From Microglena sp. YARC (Eukaryota; Chlorophyta; Chlorophyceae; Chlamydomonadales; Chlamydomonadaceae), in assembly GCA_022414725.1 (NCBI GenBank), contig CM039464.1, positions 39,729,945 to 39,793,944 of the forward strand: 64,000 nt of DNA, given 5' to 3'. Each line of letters opens with the position of its first letter. Positions within the stretch are counted from its first letter, which is position 1. The notes beneath the pieces were generated by a model. That model was not told the DNA's origin and did no database searches. It worked only from the letters and a program-made list of their open reading frames with translations. Shown piece by piece: positions 9,901-22,900 of the stretch. The translations under genes and the position numbers were made by a program.

Positions 9901-12324
9901 CGATGTCGCCATGGCGACATTGCTCCCGAATATTGCATTCGAATGCGTGCTTAGGTACACAAGGTTCGATGTCGCCTTGGCGACATTGCTGGCGTATACG
10001 GACATGGGGTAAGCGTTTCGATACATCATCATGTTGGACGCGACCGAATACGTAAAGTTGCTGGCGTACACCGAAGCGTTGCTCGCGAACAACGAGGTAG
10101 GATACGCTCCTGCGTACACCAAATTGGACGCTGAGCAGGCAGTGTTGCTCGCCGTCACAGAAACGTTGTTAGCAAACAACGAGGTAGGATACGCTCCAGC
10201 GTACACCAAATTGGACGCGGCGAATGACGCATTCATTGCCGCTACAGCGGCAGGGGCCGTGGATTTGTGCAATAGGTTGCTTGTGCTCGCGCAAACATTG
10301 CTTGTGTTCACGCAAAGGTTGCTCGTATACACAGCGGTTAGTGAATTGGTAAATGACAAGTTGCTGGCGAAATAGGTGTCGATACTGACCACATGAACGG
10401 TGTTTGATGTCCCGTATGCGAGGTTGCTCGCGAACGTGCTTCGCATGTCCAAGTGCCCGTATGCGAGATTGGAAGCAGCGACGCCTCTTAGAGAGCGGTC
10501 CTCCACTGCGACTAGACGAACATCTCTACTGGCAAGGGTCGGAAGGACATTACTATAAACCGCGTTGGATGTGTCAGTGGCAAGTCTGAAGTTGCTAGAG
10601 CAAACATTGCTTGAGTAGATGGAAATGTTAGACGCAAACAGCGACGTTGTAACGACATTGCTGGCGAACCTAACATCCGACAATAAGCTTCCATAGACAA
10701 CATTCGAGACATCGCTGCCGTGCGCGCCTACCCAGTTAGAGGCAAAGTCGGACCTCGGTCCTGTTGTGTAAGCCACCATGTTTGACGAGTACACGCAAGA
10801 TGAGTGAACGTTCGATAGGAATGACGAAGAAGCGGGGGTCGTGTCACTTGCGGCATGCGTGGGCCCAGTGACAAGACCTAGGTAGGTGTACGCGAAGAAT
10901 GCGGGGTGCGCTACAATGCAAGGTTGAATACCTGCATCCTCCCTTAATAACATGTACCCGCCACCGTTGGAGGAAGACACGAACGAGATGCCCCCCTCGA
11001 CACGGAGATTCGACAGCGGGTGAGATAGAATGGACGCGTTGGAAGTCGCAATGTTCGACGCGTACGCGACGGCGTTGCTGCTGAAGCCGGTGCTTCCTGA
11101 TGTAATGAAGTCAATAAAGGCGTTGCTCGCAAAATTGGCGGTAGATAAGGCCGAGAACGCCGTATTGGATGCGGTTTCGGTCTTCATGAGCGTCAACGAT
11201 GCCATGGAGCTAGCGCGATCGTAAACCCGACGTACGGCTTCCGCAGATGCTGCCGCGTCTGTGCGGCGGTTTGATACGTCAGTCACAATCTGAACAATAC
11301 CGGCCGTGGTTTCGGTGGCTACGGGCAGGTTGGAGTACGCGTGTGCAGTGAAGGTTCCTGTGTCGTTCGCTATCGATGCCAACTCCACCACCTGGCCTCC
11401 ATCCTCATTCGTTCCAAGCCACAAGAAATTATTGGAACTTGAAGACAAGTTGGTGTTGGTCGCGATGGCGTTGCTGAGCTCATTGTATGCGTCAAGCAAG
11501 GCAGATGCACTTGGAGGTATCGATGCAGCAGGAATGTTCTTGAAGTCGCGCACAAGATTAGAATATTGCGTGGCGAATATAGAGCCTGCGACAAACATGT
11601 CTCCACATCGCAGGTAGCCTATGTCTACGCCTTCATCATACCCCCCCGTTAATGGGATGTCGTACGGATTCGAGTAGTCCACATCGAGCACAAGGTCGTT
11701 CGATCCCCCGCCTGCGGCGACAGTCGCGATCATGTTGCTGAGTGACCGGTAAGCGATGTAGAGTGCGGTCGCGCTGGGAGGGATGCTCGAGGACGGCATT
11801 GTGTGGGTGTGCACGAGGTTCTCGTACCTTTGTCCCCGGATCATGTCTGCGTCCATGCGACCCCGTACTGTTAGTTGCGGAACCGTCAAGCCCGAAGTCG
11901 AGTCCAGGAACACGACTTCGATGTCGTCTGATGTTACCTCGTCATCTACGAGCGTTACTTCCGTATTTGACCGACTACTTAACAATACACGCGCGTCCGC
12001 GGTAGATATCCGGAGGGTCGTCGAATGATTACTTGTGGAGGGAGCAGTGCTGTTCGTCAAAGACGCCATGCGGACCCTTCGGCTATTGTCATTGCTATCG
12101 GCGTACGCGATCTCGATCGTTTTGGGGGTAGCGCTGGCAACGTTTCCTTCACATGCGACGAGTGTGCAAAACGTTGGTGCAACTACGTGCATCGTCGTCG
12201 GATTGCTGGAATCACTGTTCATCCAAATGTCCCCATGCAGATCGGACCAGGCAGGGAGTCCAACATGGTTTTTAAGAAACGTGTTCGATGCTTGTAAAAC
12301 TGAAAAGAATGAAGAGGACATCAC
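6993..12324 (-). pseudogene. Giant fibre-like protein with discoidin-like and S74 chaperone ends
   Basis: Five minus-strand frames follow one another: 12,324-9,727, 9,797-8,454, 8,512-7,988, 8,111-7,416 and 7,409-6,993. Together they make about 1,770 residues. The N-terminus (MMSSSFFSVLQASNTFL) leads into long tracts with SN pairs, then a 22-residue repeat (SNLVY..THSNAVFGSN type), then a beta-rich GEWVDIVLP domain like F5/8 type C (discoidin), and last SDRRIKENI with a GWIAQEVQAVFP segment, the signature of the peptidase S74 intramolecular chaperone, which trimerises phage and viral fibres and then cleaves itself off at the Ser-Asp. Frame breaks lie near 9,790, 8,500 and 8,108; between the last two pieces there is an in-frame TGA at 7,416-7,418. 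The break near 9,790 has four small indels within 50 bases. Most likely a viral surface adhesin, now broken or poorly assembled. Confidence 0.8.
8740..9990 (-). repeat. 66-bp coding repeats in the fibre gene
   Basis: Tandem units of about 66 bp (22 residues) encode the SNLVY/SNAVFGSN repeat of the fibre shaft. Units near 9,840-9,990 are nearly identical, while those nearer 8,740 are more diverged. Such arrays in fibre genes set shaft length and expand or contract by recombination. Confidence 0.75.
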
Positions 12325-12418
12325 ATCAATTCATGATACAGTTGATTTCAAATTAAACCCTCGGAACGAAGCTTGGGGGATGTGTGCAATAAAAAAAATG
12401 CACCCCAACACAAAAAGA

Positions 12419-12943
12419 ATGGCGGATACGGAAGTACTGAAGCTCCTGCAAAAGTGTACCAAGGACAAAGCCCACTCTGACGTAACTTTCCTGAAAGCTC
12501 ACTTGCGTCGTCTCATAATGGGAAACTGGATTGTTATCATCGTGAATCTCCTAATCGTATCGGTGTGCGTACTCATGATCGGTTTCCTTGTGAATACCAT
12601 ATTTACCCTGTTACAACGTTACAATTCAAGTTTCAGTAAGAAAACTCTTGAATTACAGAAAGATGTTACCCGCAACAAGGACGACTTCTTGTACAAATCA
12701 AAGGATGACTCTAGTATCCCAATGACATAGGAGCACATTCTCCTAAAACATAACATCGACAAGCTGAAACGTCTCTACAAACCTCACAACGAGTATCGAG
12801 CCAATGTAACTGATCCCCTCGCACCTGAAGCTAGTCCGGACGATATGATTGACGAAAACATCCTATCTCGATCAGAAGATACATACAATTATGTCAAGGC
12901 GACGGTTTCCCAGGCAACCGGATCTTACCCCGTCCCCAGTTAA
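12419..12943 (+). pseudogene. Single-TM protein with in-frame amber
   Basis: ATG at 12,419 starts a protein with a clear membrane helix (about residues 39-63, IVIIVNLLIVSVCVLMIGFL) and a basic C-terminal side. The frame meets TAG at 12,728-12,730 and then stays open in the same frame for 70 more codons of ordinary hydrophilic protein sequence to TAA at 12,941. The tail looks coding, so the amber is either a mutation, a base-call error, or a readthrough site. The gene is divergent from the fibre gene, with 95 bases between the two starts. No family recognised. Confidence 0.55.
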
Positions 12944-15005
12944 TTACGTGTTTTTTTCACTCGCGACAAGGCGAATTTTAAGAGTAGTCTCCCCCTGAAA
13001 GATAGTGGTGATGTTGCAGGAGTTCCACATTTTATTAGCAGGTGTTCCCCCGCCCGACCATCCAACATCAAGACGTCATTTCCAACAACTACCTTATTTT
13101 TATCAACGGATTGATTGTTCCACATGCTCATGTGTTGTACCTCATACGTGTAAGATGTATCGAAAGGTGATTCGTTGTTGGCCAGTAACACGTTCAATGC
13201 AAATACGCCACTTACAGGTAATTCAAAATTGGATGAAGAAACCGACGAATGGGGGGACAAGTACCACTCGTGATAATCAAATTCCGAAACGAACATATTC
13301 GATGCGTGCTGAAACACATACGATAGCGGTTGTAAGGAAATACACATATTAGAAGAGGAAAAACCTGCATTAGATCCAAAGTATCCGGCATTGGACACGA
13401 ATTCACCCGCATTAGATCCAAAGTATCCGGCATTGGACCCGAATTCACCTGCATTAGATCCAAAGTATCCTGCATTAGACCCAAATTCACCCGCATTAGA
13501 TCCAAAGTATCCTGCATTGGACCCGAATTCACCTGCATTAGATCCAAAGTATCCGGCATTGGACCCGAATTCACCCGCATTAGATCCAAAGTATCCTGCA
13601 TTAGACCCGAATTCACCTGCATTAAATCCAAAGTATCCGGCATCGGACCCGAGTTCACTTGCATTAGATCCAAAGTATCCTGCATTAGACCCGAATTCAC
13701 CTGCATTAGATCCAAAGTATCCGGCATCGGACCCGAGTTCACCTGCATTAGATCCAAAGTATCCTGCATTAGACCCGAGTTCACCCGCATTAGATCCAAA
13801 GTATCCTGCATTAGACCCGAATTCACCCGCATTAGATCCAAAGTATCCTGCATTAGACCCGAATTCACCTGCATTAGATCAAAAGTATCCGGCATTGGAC
13901 CCGAATTCACCCGCATTAGATCCAAAGTATCCTGCATTAGACCCGAATTCACCTGCATTAGATCCAAAGTGTCCGGTATTGGACCCGAATTCATCTGCAT
14001 TAGATCCAAAGTATCCGGCATTGGACCCGAATTCACCCGCATTAGATCCAAAGTATCCTGCATTAGACCCGAATTCACCCGCATTAGATGCAAAGTATCC
14101 GGCATTGGACCCAAATTCACCCGCATTAGATCCAAAGTATCCTGCATTAGACCCGAATTCACCCGCATTAGATCCAAAGTATCCGGCATTGGACCCGAAT
14201 TCACCTGCATTAGATCCAAAGTATCCGGCATTGGACCCGAGTTCACCCGCATTAGATCCAAAGTATCCTGCATTAGACCCGAATTCACCCGCATTAGATC
14301 CAAAGTATCCGGCATTGGACCCGAGTTCACCCGCATTAGATCCAAAGTATCCGGCATTGGACCCGAATTCACCTGCATTAGATCCAAAGTATCCGGCATT
14401 GGACCCGAATTCACCCGCATTAGATCCAAAGTATCCTGCATTAGACCCGAATTCACCTGCATTAGATCCAAAGTATCAGGCATTGGACCCGAATTCACCC
14501 GCATTAGATGCAAAGTATCCGGCATTGGACCCGAATTCACCCGCATTAGATCCAAAGTGTCCGGCATTGGAACCGAATTCACCCGCATTAGATCCAAAGT
14601 ATCCGGCATTGTACCCGAATTCACCCGCATTAGATGCAAAGTATCCGGCATTGGACCCGAATTCACCCGCATTATATCCAAAGTATCCGGCATTGGACCC
14701 GAATTCACCCGCATTAGATCCAAAGTATCCGGCATTGGACCCGAATTCACCCGCATTAGATCCAAAATATCCGGCATTACGATCATATCGCAAGCAAGCA
14801 AGCCGGTGGCCAGACGCGTAAACAGAGTATCAGGCACCATAATTGTCAGAGTCCCCCCTTCATATATACACGCTCTATATATATAGACCGCTTGAGGCTC
14901 TCTGATTTCGTAGGCGCTACTTCCCCTCCGCATTAGCGGAAACTGGATTCGGAATGCCGCGACGCTAGGCTTTGTAACGATCACACCCGCGAGGGAAATG
15001 AGCAA
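12940..15005 (-). pseudogene. SN-repeat fibre protein, 5' truncated
   Basis: The minus strand encodes a unique N-terminal part (15,005 to about 14,795), about 33 copies of a 14-residue repeat SNAGEFGSNAGYFG, and a unique 130-residue C-terminal domain ending at 12,940. A frame switch lies near 14,790 and an in-frame TGA at about 14,472. The true start is missing: the frame is open to 15,005, where sequence character changes sharply, so the 5' end was cut by the neighbouring insert. The choice of frame is supported by repeat variation, which falls at third codon positions in this frame. The SN pairs link it to the other two fibre genes. No S74 domain is seen at its C-terminus. Confidence 0.7.
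13370..14775 (-). repeat. 42-bp tandem repeat array
   Basis: About 33 tandem 42-bp units, each made of two similar 21-bp halves. The units lack stop codons in several frames, so long open frames appear on both strands. Only the minus-strand frame reading SNAGEFGSNAGYFG is supported as coding. Confidence 0.9.
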
Positions 15006-18000
15006 TGTGCCCCCATCTCAGATCCACCGCTCCCCACCTCCACCTCCTCCAAAATGATCCATCTCAACTGTCGGCGAGCGAGCAGTTCGAACCCAGGGAA
15101 GCAGCGCTCTGGAAGCACCAGAGCGCAGCAAAACCCATGGAAAAAGGTAGGGAATATCAAAGCGCCCAACGCCTCTGCCAGCATCACCCAACCAAATTCT
15201 ACCACCAAATCCCCGTACCGGGCGGATTACCAAATCTACACAAACAGGAAGAACAAACACCACGTTTCGAGCGGACACGCTGTCGCGAAGCGATCCTGGA
15301 ACACCTGCTATACAGATATTCTAGGATGGGCACCTGCATACCAAATCCCACGATGATCGTCACCACCCTCCGACGAATCCTGACCACCATCAAAAAAAAT
15401 ATCATCTCCACTTCCAGCATCAAACAATCAAAAAATCACCACCAAACCCTACTATGGAAAAGATACCATCTCCAACGCGACGATCCACATCGTCGTCCTT
15501 CTTATCCTCCTAACAAGCACAGCCCTCCAACACCACAACACTTGCAACTCTCAAGCCCCACAACCCTCCAACGATACAATGCTCCGATATGGCCCCTTCC
15601 AATCTAAGCTCCTCACAGGTGAGAACTACGAGTCGTGCCTCCCAGTAACGACCTGTACTCACGCACCGACCCTCAACCTCCCTTCGACCATTGCTGCGTC
15701 TCCCTGCTCCGCAACAACACATTCCATCCAAACCAACATCTCTCCCCCAAATCCACCCTTACTGGATAATACCGTCCATCGTGGCGAAGGTGAAAGTCCT
15801 ATTGAATCCTGCAGATTCAATGGGGGGCAAAAGCCTGACGGCAGCCCCCAAAATGGAAAGCATAAGCCTGACGGCAGCTATCCGAACCTCGCAAATAACA
15901 ATATCTCCTCGACAGGTCTCAGTGGCACCAAGCCTGTGCTCGAATCCAGAGGGACTCCTCTACCCCCCCCCGAGGATTCACCGCGCAACGCCACGTCTTC
16001 CTGGATACTCACCTACAGCGAGCCATCCGAGTTTATGAGACCCACGAGAAATTAACGCAACCATCCACCCTCCGTCACCCAACGACGAATCAGTCTTCCA
16101 TAACATCGACCCCTTCCGCGGCCGAGCTGAGCGACCCTACAGTTTGTGACTTACCCCATCCACGGCATTCCCCAAGATGCCAAGATTATCAAGGTGGTGC
16201 TGGGAGGCATTGTTGGCAACACCACCAGCATGAGGCTTACCAACAGGCCCAGACCCGGCTTCTTCCCTGACAATGCCTTGGCTTTGCACCACCCCTGACT
16301 CAGTTTCCTAGGCATGTCAACGCAGCATTCCGCCAGATGCCCCCTGGCATACTGGCTGGCGACATCAGTGAGAAAGCATGTCGACCAAGTCTGCAGCACC
16401 CCTACTACACCCGTAGAGTGGAAAGTAACAGTCACATTCATGCCACTCACCTGCACAAACTCCCCCTCCCTGACTATCAAACACCTCTGCAACTTTGCAG
16501 TCCTAACCAAAAGCAGAAACCTTGAGACAGGGGTACCCACTCTCACCCCTCTAGTAAACACCAACCACCTCATCCCCTGCAAAATCTTATTAATATTGAA
16601 GACAGTGAGAGCCTCTATCCCAAGGCACCATCTCTAGAGCCAACACCATCACTAGACTTACCTCCCTGGGCAGGTCCACCAGAAACCCTGCCTGGCAGAT
16701 CATTGATGTTTGTCAGCAGACCAGGATCCCCACCCATACTCCAGTGGAAGTGTCCTCTCAGAGCAACCCACTGCACCTACTGCCCACAACACTTGTACCC
16801 ATTCCCCACTATCCCCCTGGCAGAACAACCAACCCTGCACACCCACCAGCCCCAGGGGCATCTCCAGACCCCCTAGCTGAAGGGGGAGATGAGCATATGA
16901 CAGAAGCACAGGGCACAGATGTCACTGACCCTCTCCACACCCTTCTCCAACCCTGATGCCCCTGTCCATGACCATGCCCTCCCACCAAGAAGGCCAAGGG
17001 CAGAAGACCAACGCCGCAGATGATGCGGAAGTCGCAGACCCCCCAGGAAACTCACCTCACCATCACCTCCCCTCAGCTTCTCTGTCCCAGTGACTTATCC
17101 CCCTCCTGACCACCTCGACTTCCACGACATCGAGGAGGGTTCGCCGAGCCTCTGAAGCTTACATGCACTCCGACTGGAGAACATCGAAGCAGAAGGACAA
17201 ACCCAACTGGCTTGTGAAGCTCGAGGTCATCCTCCAGCTCGCCTTGATTAACAAAGAAGACCACGACGACACCATGACAGTGCATAACTCACTCAACTTC
17301 ATGCTGGTAGAGACCACTCGCGACAAGAGGACTGTCACCAGCGCCATGTGCGCCACTCCCGCAATCAAGGAGTCCATTGAGTCCCTGCTCCCCCTCCACA
17401 TCAGGAGGACTGACCACTACAGCCTCTTCATCAGCCCCTCCAACATCCCTCAGATGCCTACCAGTGCTCAGTGATCTTGAAGACTGACCAGATCGTCAAC
17501 CTTGAAGACTGCCTTGGACTGCCACCAAGTCATCATGGAATCCAACAGGCACTACCTCGCTACTCTGAGGAGGATGTTCCCCAAGGAGCTGGAGGGCCTT
17601 GATGAGGACCTACACTCACCAGACCTGTGGGACATCATCTCCAGGGAAAAGATCTGCAGCGATTATGTCACCACCCCTGCTCACATTAACAACTCCCTTG
17701 TCACCAGGAGGGCATCCCTCTCTACTTACATGATCCTATCACCAGGTCAACACAAGCCAACCGAGGCATCCACCTCATGCTCTTAAACAGAGCTACAGTC
17801 CTGATAACCTTCCTCTCCACCAGAGGCATCCTCCATTCTGGTGGCTCTACCACACCCTCAGGCCCTCCTTCCTCCCTGACTACGACCCTGCCATGACCAA
17901 GGGCAAGCCAGCAAGATCTGGAACTGCCTGGCCACTTGGATGATCAGGAGAGAGATCTCCAAGAATTCCGCCAAGGGAAAAGTCCCCCTTGACCCCCCAC

Positions 18001-19940
18001 CAAGGGTGACCTGGACCAATGGAAGGCTCTTAAGACCTCCCTGGATGGACACCCCCCGAAATACCATGTCACCACCTACCAGAAGGCCATTGTTGACATG
18101 CTCCTCAACCATGAAACCCTGATCCACCTGCAGCTTGGCCACCTGCACCCTATGAAGCCGCTGATGATGATGACATCTTTGGAGCAGGTGCCATCACCAG
18201 TGAGCACTGCAACACCCCAGCAGAACCTGAACTGGGAAATGACTGGAGCAGCTTCCTCCAAACAGCTGCTCTCAAGGTAAAACCCCCAATCAAACCAACC
18301 CTATAGTACCTTCTACACCTGCATCCCTGCCACCAAAAACCAACAACATCAAAAACACTCACCACTCCACAGGTTGCCAGCACCACAGCCAACAAGGCTT
18401 ACCCCAAAGCAACACCTTCAAGGGACACAGGAAGTAGCAAACCCCTGGACCTCTGGATAAACAGCACTGCTCCTCCTTGCTCTTCTCTCTTATCAGCACT
18501 ACCCACTGTCCCAGTGGAAAACATCCATAGCAAGAGCAACAAAAATAGAAAAAATAGACATGGATATGAGCCCCTCTGGAAACTATCTCCTTATAATGTG
18601 AACCCCTGCCAGACCAAAGGCACAGCCTGCCACTCCTGTGCTGAGATTACAACCTGTAACAGATTAAACCTTGCCTGCACTCTTCCCTCCCCTATCTCTC
18701 CTGCTCTCACTCTACCCATAGACAGCTCAGATACTCAGGAGGATGCTCACAGCAGTAAGTACCCCTACAGCTGCCCCCTCTCCACTCCTCCTACACCCCC
18801 CACACTCAGAGGAGGTAGACCCAGAGGAAGCAGACGCCTACAAAGTAAGTCTAAGTCTGCCCCATACTGGGAAGCCCAAACAGCCTCTCAACTGCCAAAT
18901 TCACTCCATCAATGCCTACCTTGGATACAAAGCCATGGATATCAATCTAGTCCTAGACTTTGCTAACAAAAACTCCACACTCAAGTCACTAGAGCCACTG
19001 ATAATCACTGGAAGGTTATGGGATCATATTTTCTCAACCCCTCTGGAAACTATAATAATGCCCTTATTGACTACTACACCTTCACCAAGCAGACTGGCAC
19101 TGGATACCTGGTCAGCCACAGGAAACACCCATTACACACCACTACACACCTCATCTCCTAACACTGAAGAAAAACTATGAAACAGGCATCCAACTTGGTA
19201 GCACCAAACAACAAATCCTTAGCAGAATTCCCATCAATAGCACCAAATTCATACTGCACTACTGGTCCAATGGCTATGGTCATGCAATCACTATCAAATA
19301 CTACAACAAAAATGGTACAACCTTGACTCTGAAATCTCTGGACCACCATCCTAACCCCCAAGACTGGCACCAGCTCCAGGGCGCATCTACACTCTTAGCC
19401 AGCTACACCCTCCTTCCATGGCCATCCATTTCAACCTGATCTCTATTTTGATCCAAAACCAATCCCCACCCTAATACCAATGTACCATCCTAGAAGACTC
19501 TCAACAGATCAACACCTACACCAATCCACCACCTTCACCACCACATCAAACAATCCCTACACTCAAAATAACACTGAAACACCCACAGACGAAGATGATG
19601 ACATTATCTATCTAGTATCTGAGGATGAATCCCACGCAAAACGTAAGAAACCCTATACCTCTACCAAAAAATCTAAAAAAATCCAAGAAAACTACCACCA
19701 CTAAAAAACGGTCACGAAGACCTTCCCCCCCCAATACAGGCAGCAAGGCTCCCCACCCCCAGCAGGCCTACCATCCCTGAATACAACAAGCTCAGACAGA
19801 CCCGGATCCCTGGAGCTCCCCCCCCGTCCAAAAGCAGCAGTCCATCAGCACTACCAAGCCCACCTCACCGGTGAAACGTAGTAAGCCTAAATACTCTGAA
19901 CAAACCTCAGACCACCCTGTCCAACAGCAGGAACACATTC
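15006..19940 (+). other. C-rich insert, 5' part; no reliable gene
   Basis: At about 15,005 the sequence becomes strongly C-rich and G-poor on the plus strand, unlike the viral blocks. Many short plus-strand frames occur (for example 17,163-17,474 and 17,502-17,786), but each is broken within 100-150 codons. They may be the decayed first ORF and 5' region of the LINE whose enzyme domains follow. No motif could be named. The ORF at 15,005-15,607 (200 codons) is Pro/His/Thr-rich and has no recognisable domain. Confidence 0.45.
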
Positions 19941-22900
19941 TTAATGACACTAACATCACCACTATCAACTGCAGGGAATTGGATCCTCCTGGGAAGTCAT
20001 CTATGCTCACATTAGATCCAGGGATAATGATATAATAATTCTCACTGAAACCAAACTACTCTCACACAGAAAAATCCATTCTAAACATGATTAAATCAGA
20101 CATGCATGATTATCACTTCCACCACAACAGCAAAACTACTCTCCAAGCTACCAGCCCTGACAAAATAGTCACCTCCTCAGCAGGGTCCATTACCCTAATC
20201 AGGAAAACATCACTGCTCACCCAGTCAATCATGAAACTCCAGTGAACTCTCTGGACACATTACTCACAAACCATAAACAACATAACCCATGTCCTGGGCG
20301 TCTACATGCCCTGTAACAATGCCCCAAAAGAGAGAACATCTACTCCTACATCCACTACATTACTGAGAAAAATCCTACCCACCACTACATCCTAGCTGGG
20401 GACTGGAATGCCACATGCCACACCACTGACAGAAGCAGTCTAACCAAAATATCAGATGACATTTCTCACCAGCAACACATTTCTCAACTCTGTATCACTC
20501 CACAACCACAACCCAGACCTCACACATACTTTTCTTGCAGCAACAACACCCCCTACAGCAGTCGTTATTGATGATATCCTGCTCATCAAACTCACCTCCG
20601 GGCACCCATTACACTGAAAGCACCCACCAAATGGGGGACACCCTAGACCACCATTGCACTTGAGCAACGCCTCACCTCCACTCTCCTCCCCCCTCCTGTC
20701 ATACTCCAACCAACACCTACACCTCCCCTCAGCTCCTCCTCCCTCTTAAACAATCAGACAAGAGAAAACTAGGCAAGCCATCACTACTCAATACCTCCAC
20801 CAATTCCTGAGCTCCCACACTAAATTAGAATCCGCCTGGCAAACTGCCTCAGGACCTTCTTGTGGAAGACAGGACCTGCCTCTCACATTCAATCCCATCA
20901 GGCAGGGAACTGATGACTACACTTCCAGAAGACCTCAACAGTATGGCCGACCACCTTATGACCACCCTGCATCAACCCTCAGTATAATGGATAGAGACTT
21001 GCCCCACTAAACAAACCATCTCTGCATCTTCCTCCCCAGAAAGACAGCTAAATCCTACCAACAAATTAACCAACACGTGAAACACATTAAAAACTCTCCG
21101 CACCAAATCCTTACTCCCATGGACCAATATGGATATGATAACCTGCGCTCTTCCCCATCCTTTCCTCCAGACTGCCCTCTACAAACTACACGCAAGTCCA
21201 ACTCCTTCTCCTCCACAACCCCCTTCTTACCCAATACCGTCAATCACTCACTGATGACATACAACACACTATCCAGGAGCTACGCACTATCCAAGCCCTG
21301 CAAAAGGAGGAAAGAAGCACCAAGCCATCAAGAAGTTTCGCCATCCGCCTTAATACACAGGCGCGGTTACGCATAGACACATCTTTCAAACCAGACGGCC
21401 AGCCCCACTCTCCCACTGTCCTTCTTAACCAGCAAACTGAACCCTTCATACTAAAACTAAAGATCTCCTTGACCTTTTGACCAAACACATGGGCAAACTC
21501 ATTTCTCCCCCTGTGCCCCCACCCAATGCAACTACACTGCCTACTCTACCCCTCCCCCCTGGGAAACACACACTGACAAATTTCAACTCGAAACCCCGCC
21601 ACCTCTATTAGCATACTGCCTCACCCTACACCTACCTCTCATCCCCAACTGCCTACACCGACTGCATCAGAAAACTGGCCACAAATAAAGCCACAGGACC
21701 AGATGGGATACCCAATGAATTACTGATGTGTCTCCCCACCGAAATGCACACTGTCATTCACAAACTTATGCAAATCTCCTGGATCCTGGGAGAAACCCCA
21801 GACTGCTGGAAAACTTCACACACAGTTTATGCTTTACAAAAAATCTGACCCGTACCTTCCCCAGAACTATAGACCATAGGACTTAACAATTCTGTGGCTA
21901 AACTCTGGACCTCTCTCATCACCAACACAATTTCCACCTACTCAGAAACCAATCATATTCTCAGCACCTGCCAAAGGGATTTAGAAAAGACAAGAGCACC
22001 TATAGGGCAGCTCCTCAACCTCCTGCACAACATAGAGGATGCCTCCCTCTTCCAACAAGACTTGTACGCAGCTTACATTTGACTTTAGCTCTGCCTTCAA
22101 CATGATAGATCACCAAAAACATTCTTTGCATTATGCACAACTTGGATTCACCCACGACACCATAGACAGTCAAGGGATCTATTACCAACTCCAACACTCA
22201 CATCCTCCTTAAACAACACACCTCTTCAACCCATCCCCATCACCAGGGGATCCATCCAAGGGGACACACTCTCCCCTCTCCTCTTCATCATCTTTATTAA
22301 CCCCTCCACCTATGGCTATGCTCAGGAGTGGGGATACCGACGCTGCCTCCCTTCCCCACCGCGGAGGCTGACGAGCACCTCACCAGCAGCCTGGGGTACG
22401 CGGATGACACCGCAGTCCTCACTGGACGGTCGAGGACACTCCGCATCCAATGTGGTAAAGTCCAACCTGTTCAGCACCTGGTCTGCATCCCTCTCAATGC
22501 TACCAAATGTGTGGTCAGTGGCATCCTTCACAAGACACACCCCTCAAACCCCACCACACTGATATCCTCAAACAAAGACTCCAGGACAAAATAGCCCTTG
22601 GAGACCAACATATGCCACTTATCAACCACCAGATATAGCCTACAAATGACTTAGAGTCCACATCTCTCTCACCCTCAACTGGAAAAACCCAACTGCATGC
22701 CACCTTGACATTATCCACACCAACGGCCTACATATACTCACACAAGTCTAAAAGCAGGCAACCCCTGAACAATGCATACGCATAATCACACAATGCATCA
22801 GAGCAGCCATCAAATACCTAATATCGTAGCCCCCTTCTCTCTCACAGCATCCACATTATAGATTAAAGCAGTTACTTAAGACAGTCAAACTGTGCAGCAG
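19941..22900 (+). pseudogene. Degraded LINE ORF2 (endonuclease and reverse transcriptase)
   Basis: The plus strand carries the domains of a non-LTR retrotransposon in the right order but in different frames. Near 20,020 DIIILTETKL matches the AP-endonuclease motif with its catalytic Glu; near 20,398 AGDWNAT matches the GDFN motif. Near 21,690 KATGPDGIPNELL is the reverse-transcriptase finger motif; near 22,075 DFSSAFNMIDH is motif A with its catalytic Asp; near 22,245 RGSIQGDTLSPLLF is motif B; near 22,395 GYADDTAVL is the catalytic YADD box. Stops and frameshifts separate the parts, so the copy is dead. The clade cannot be set by eye. It is cellular in origin, marking this as a nuclear genome. 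Confidence 0.85.

Noticed and set aside
8757..10375. Plus-strand frames opposite the fibre repeats
   Set aside because: They mirror the 66-bp repeats; the minus strand has the longer frame, the S74 end and the SN pattern.
13391..14821. 476-codon plus-strand frame with NSPALDPKYPALDP repeats
   Set aside because: It is open only because the 42-bp repeat lacks stops in this frame; unit-to-unit variants are silent in the minus-strand SNAG frame instead.
13212..15005. 597-codon minus-strand frame with DTLDLMRVNSGPMP repeats
   Set aside because: The repeat part changes residues at the variable sites and runs out of the conserved C-terminal domain; only its unique N-terminal part is taken as real.
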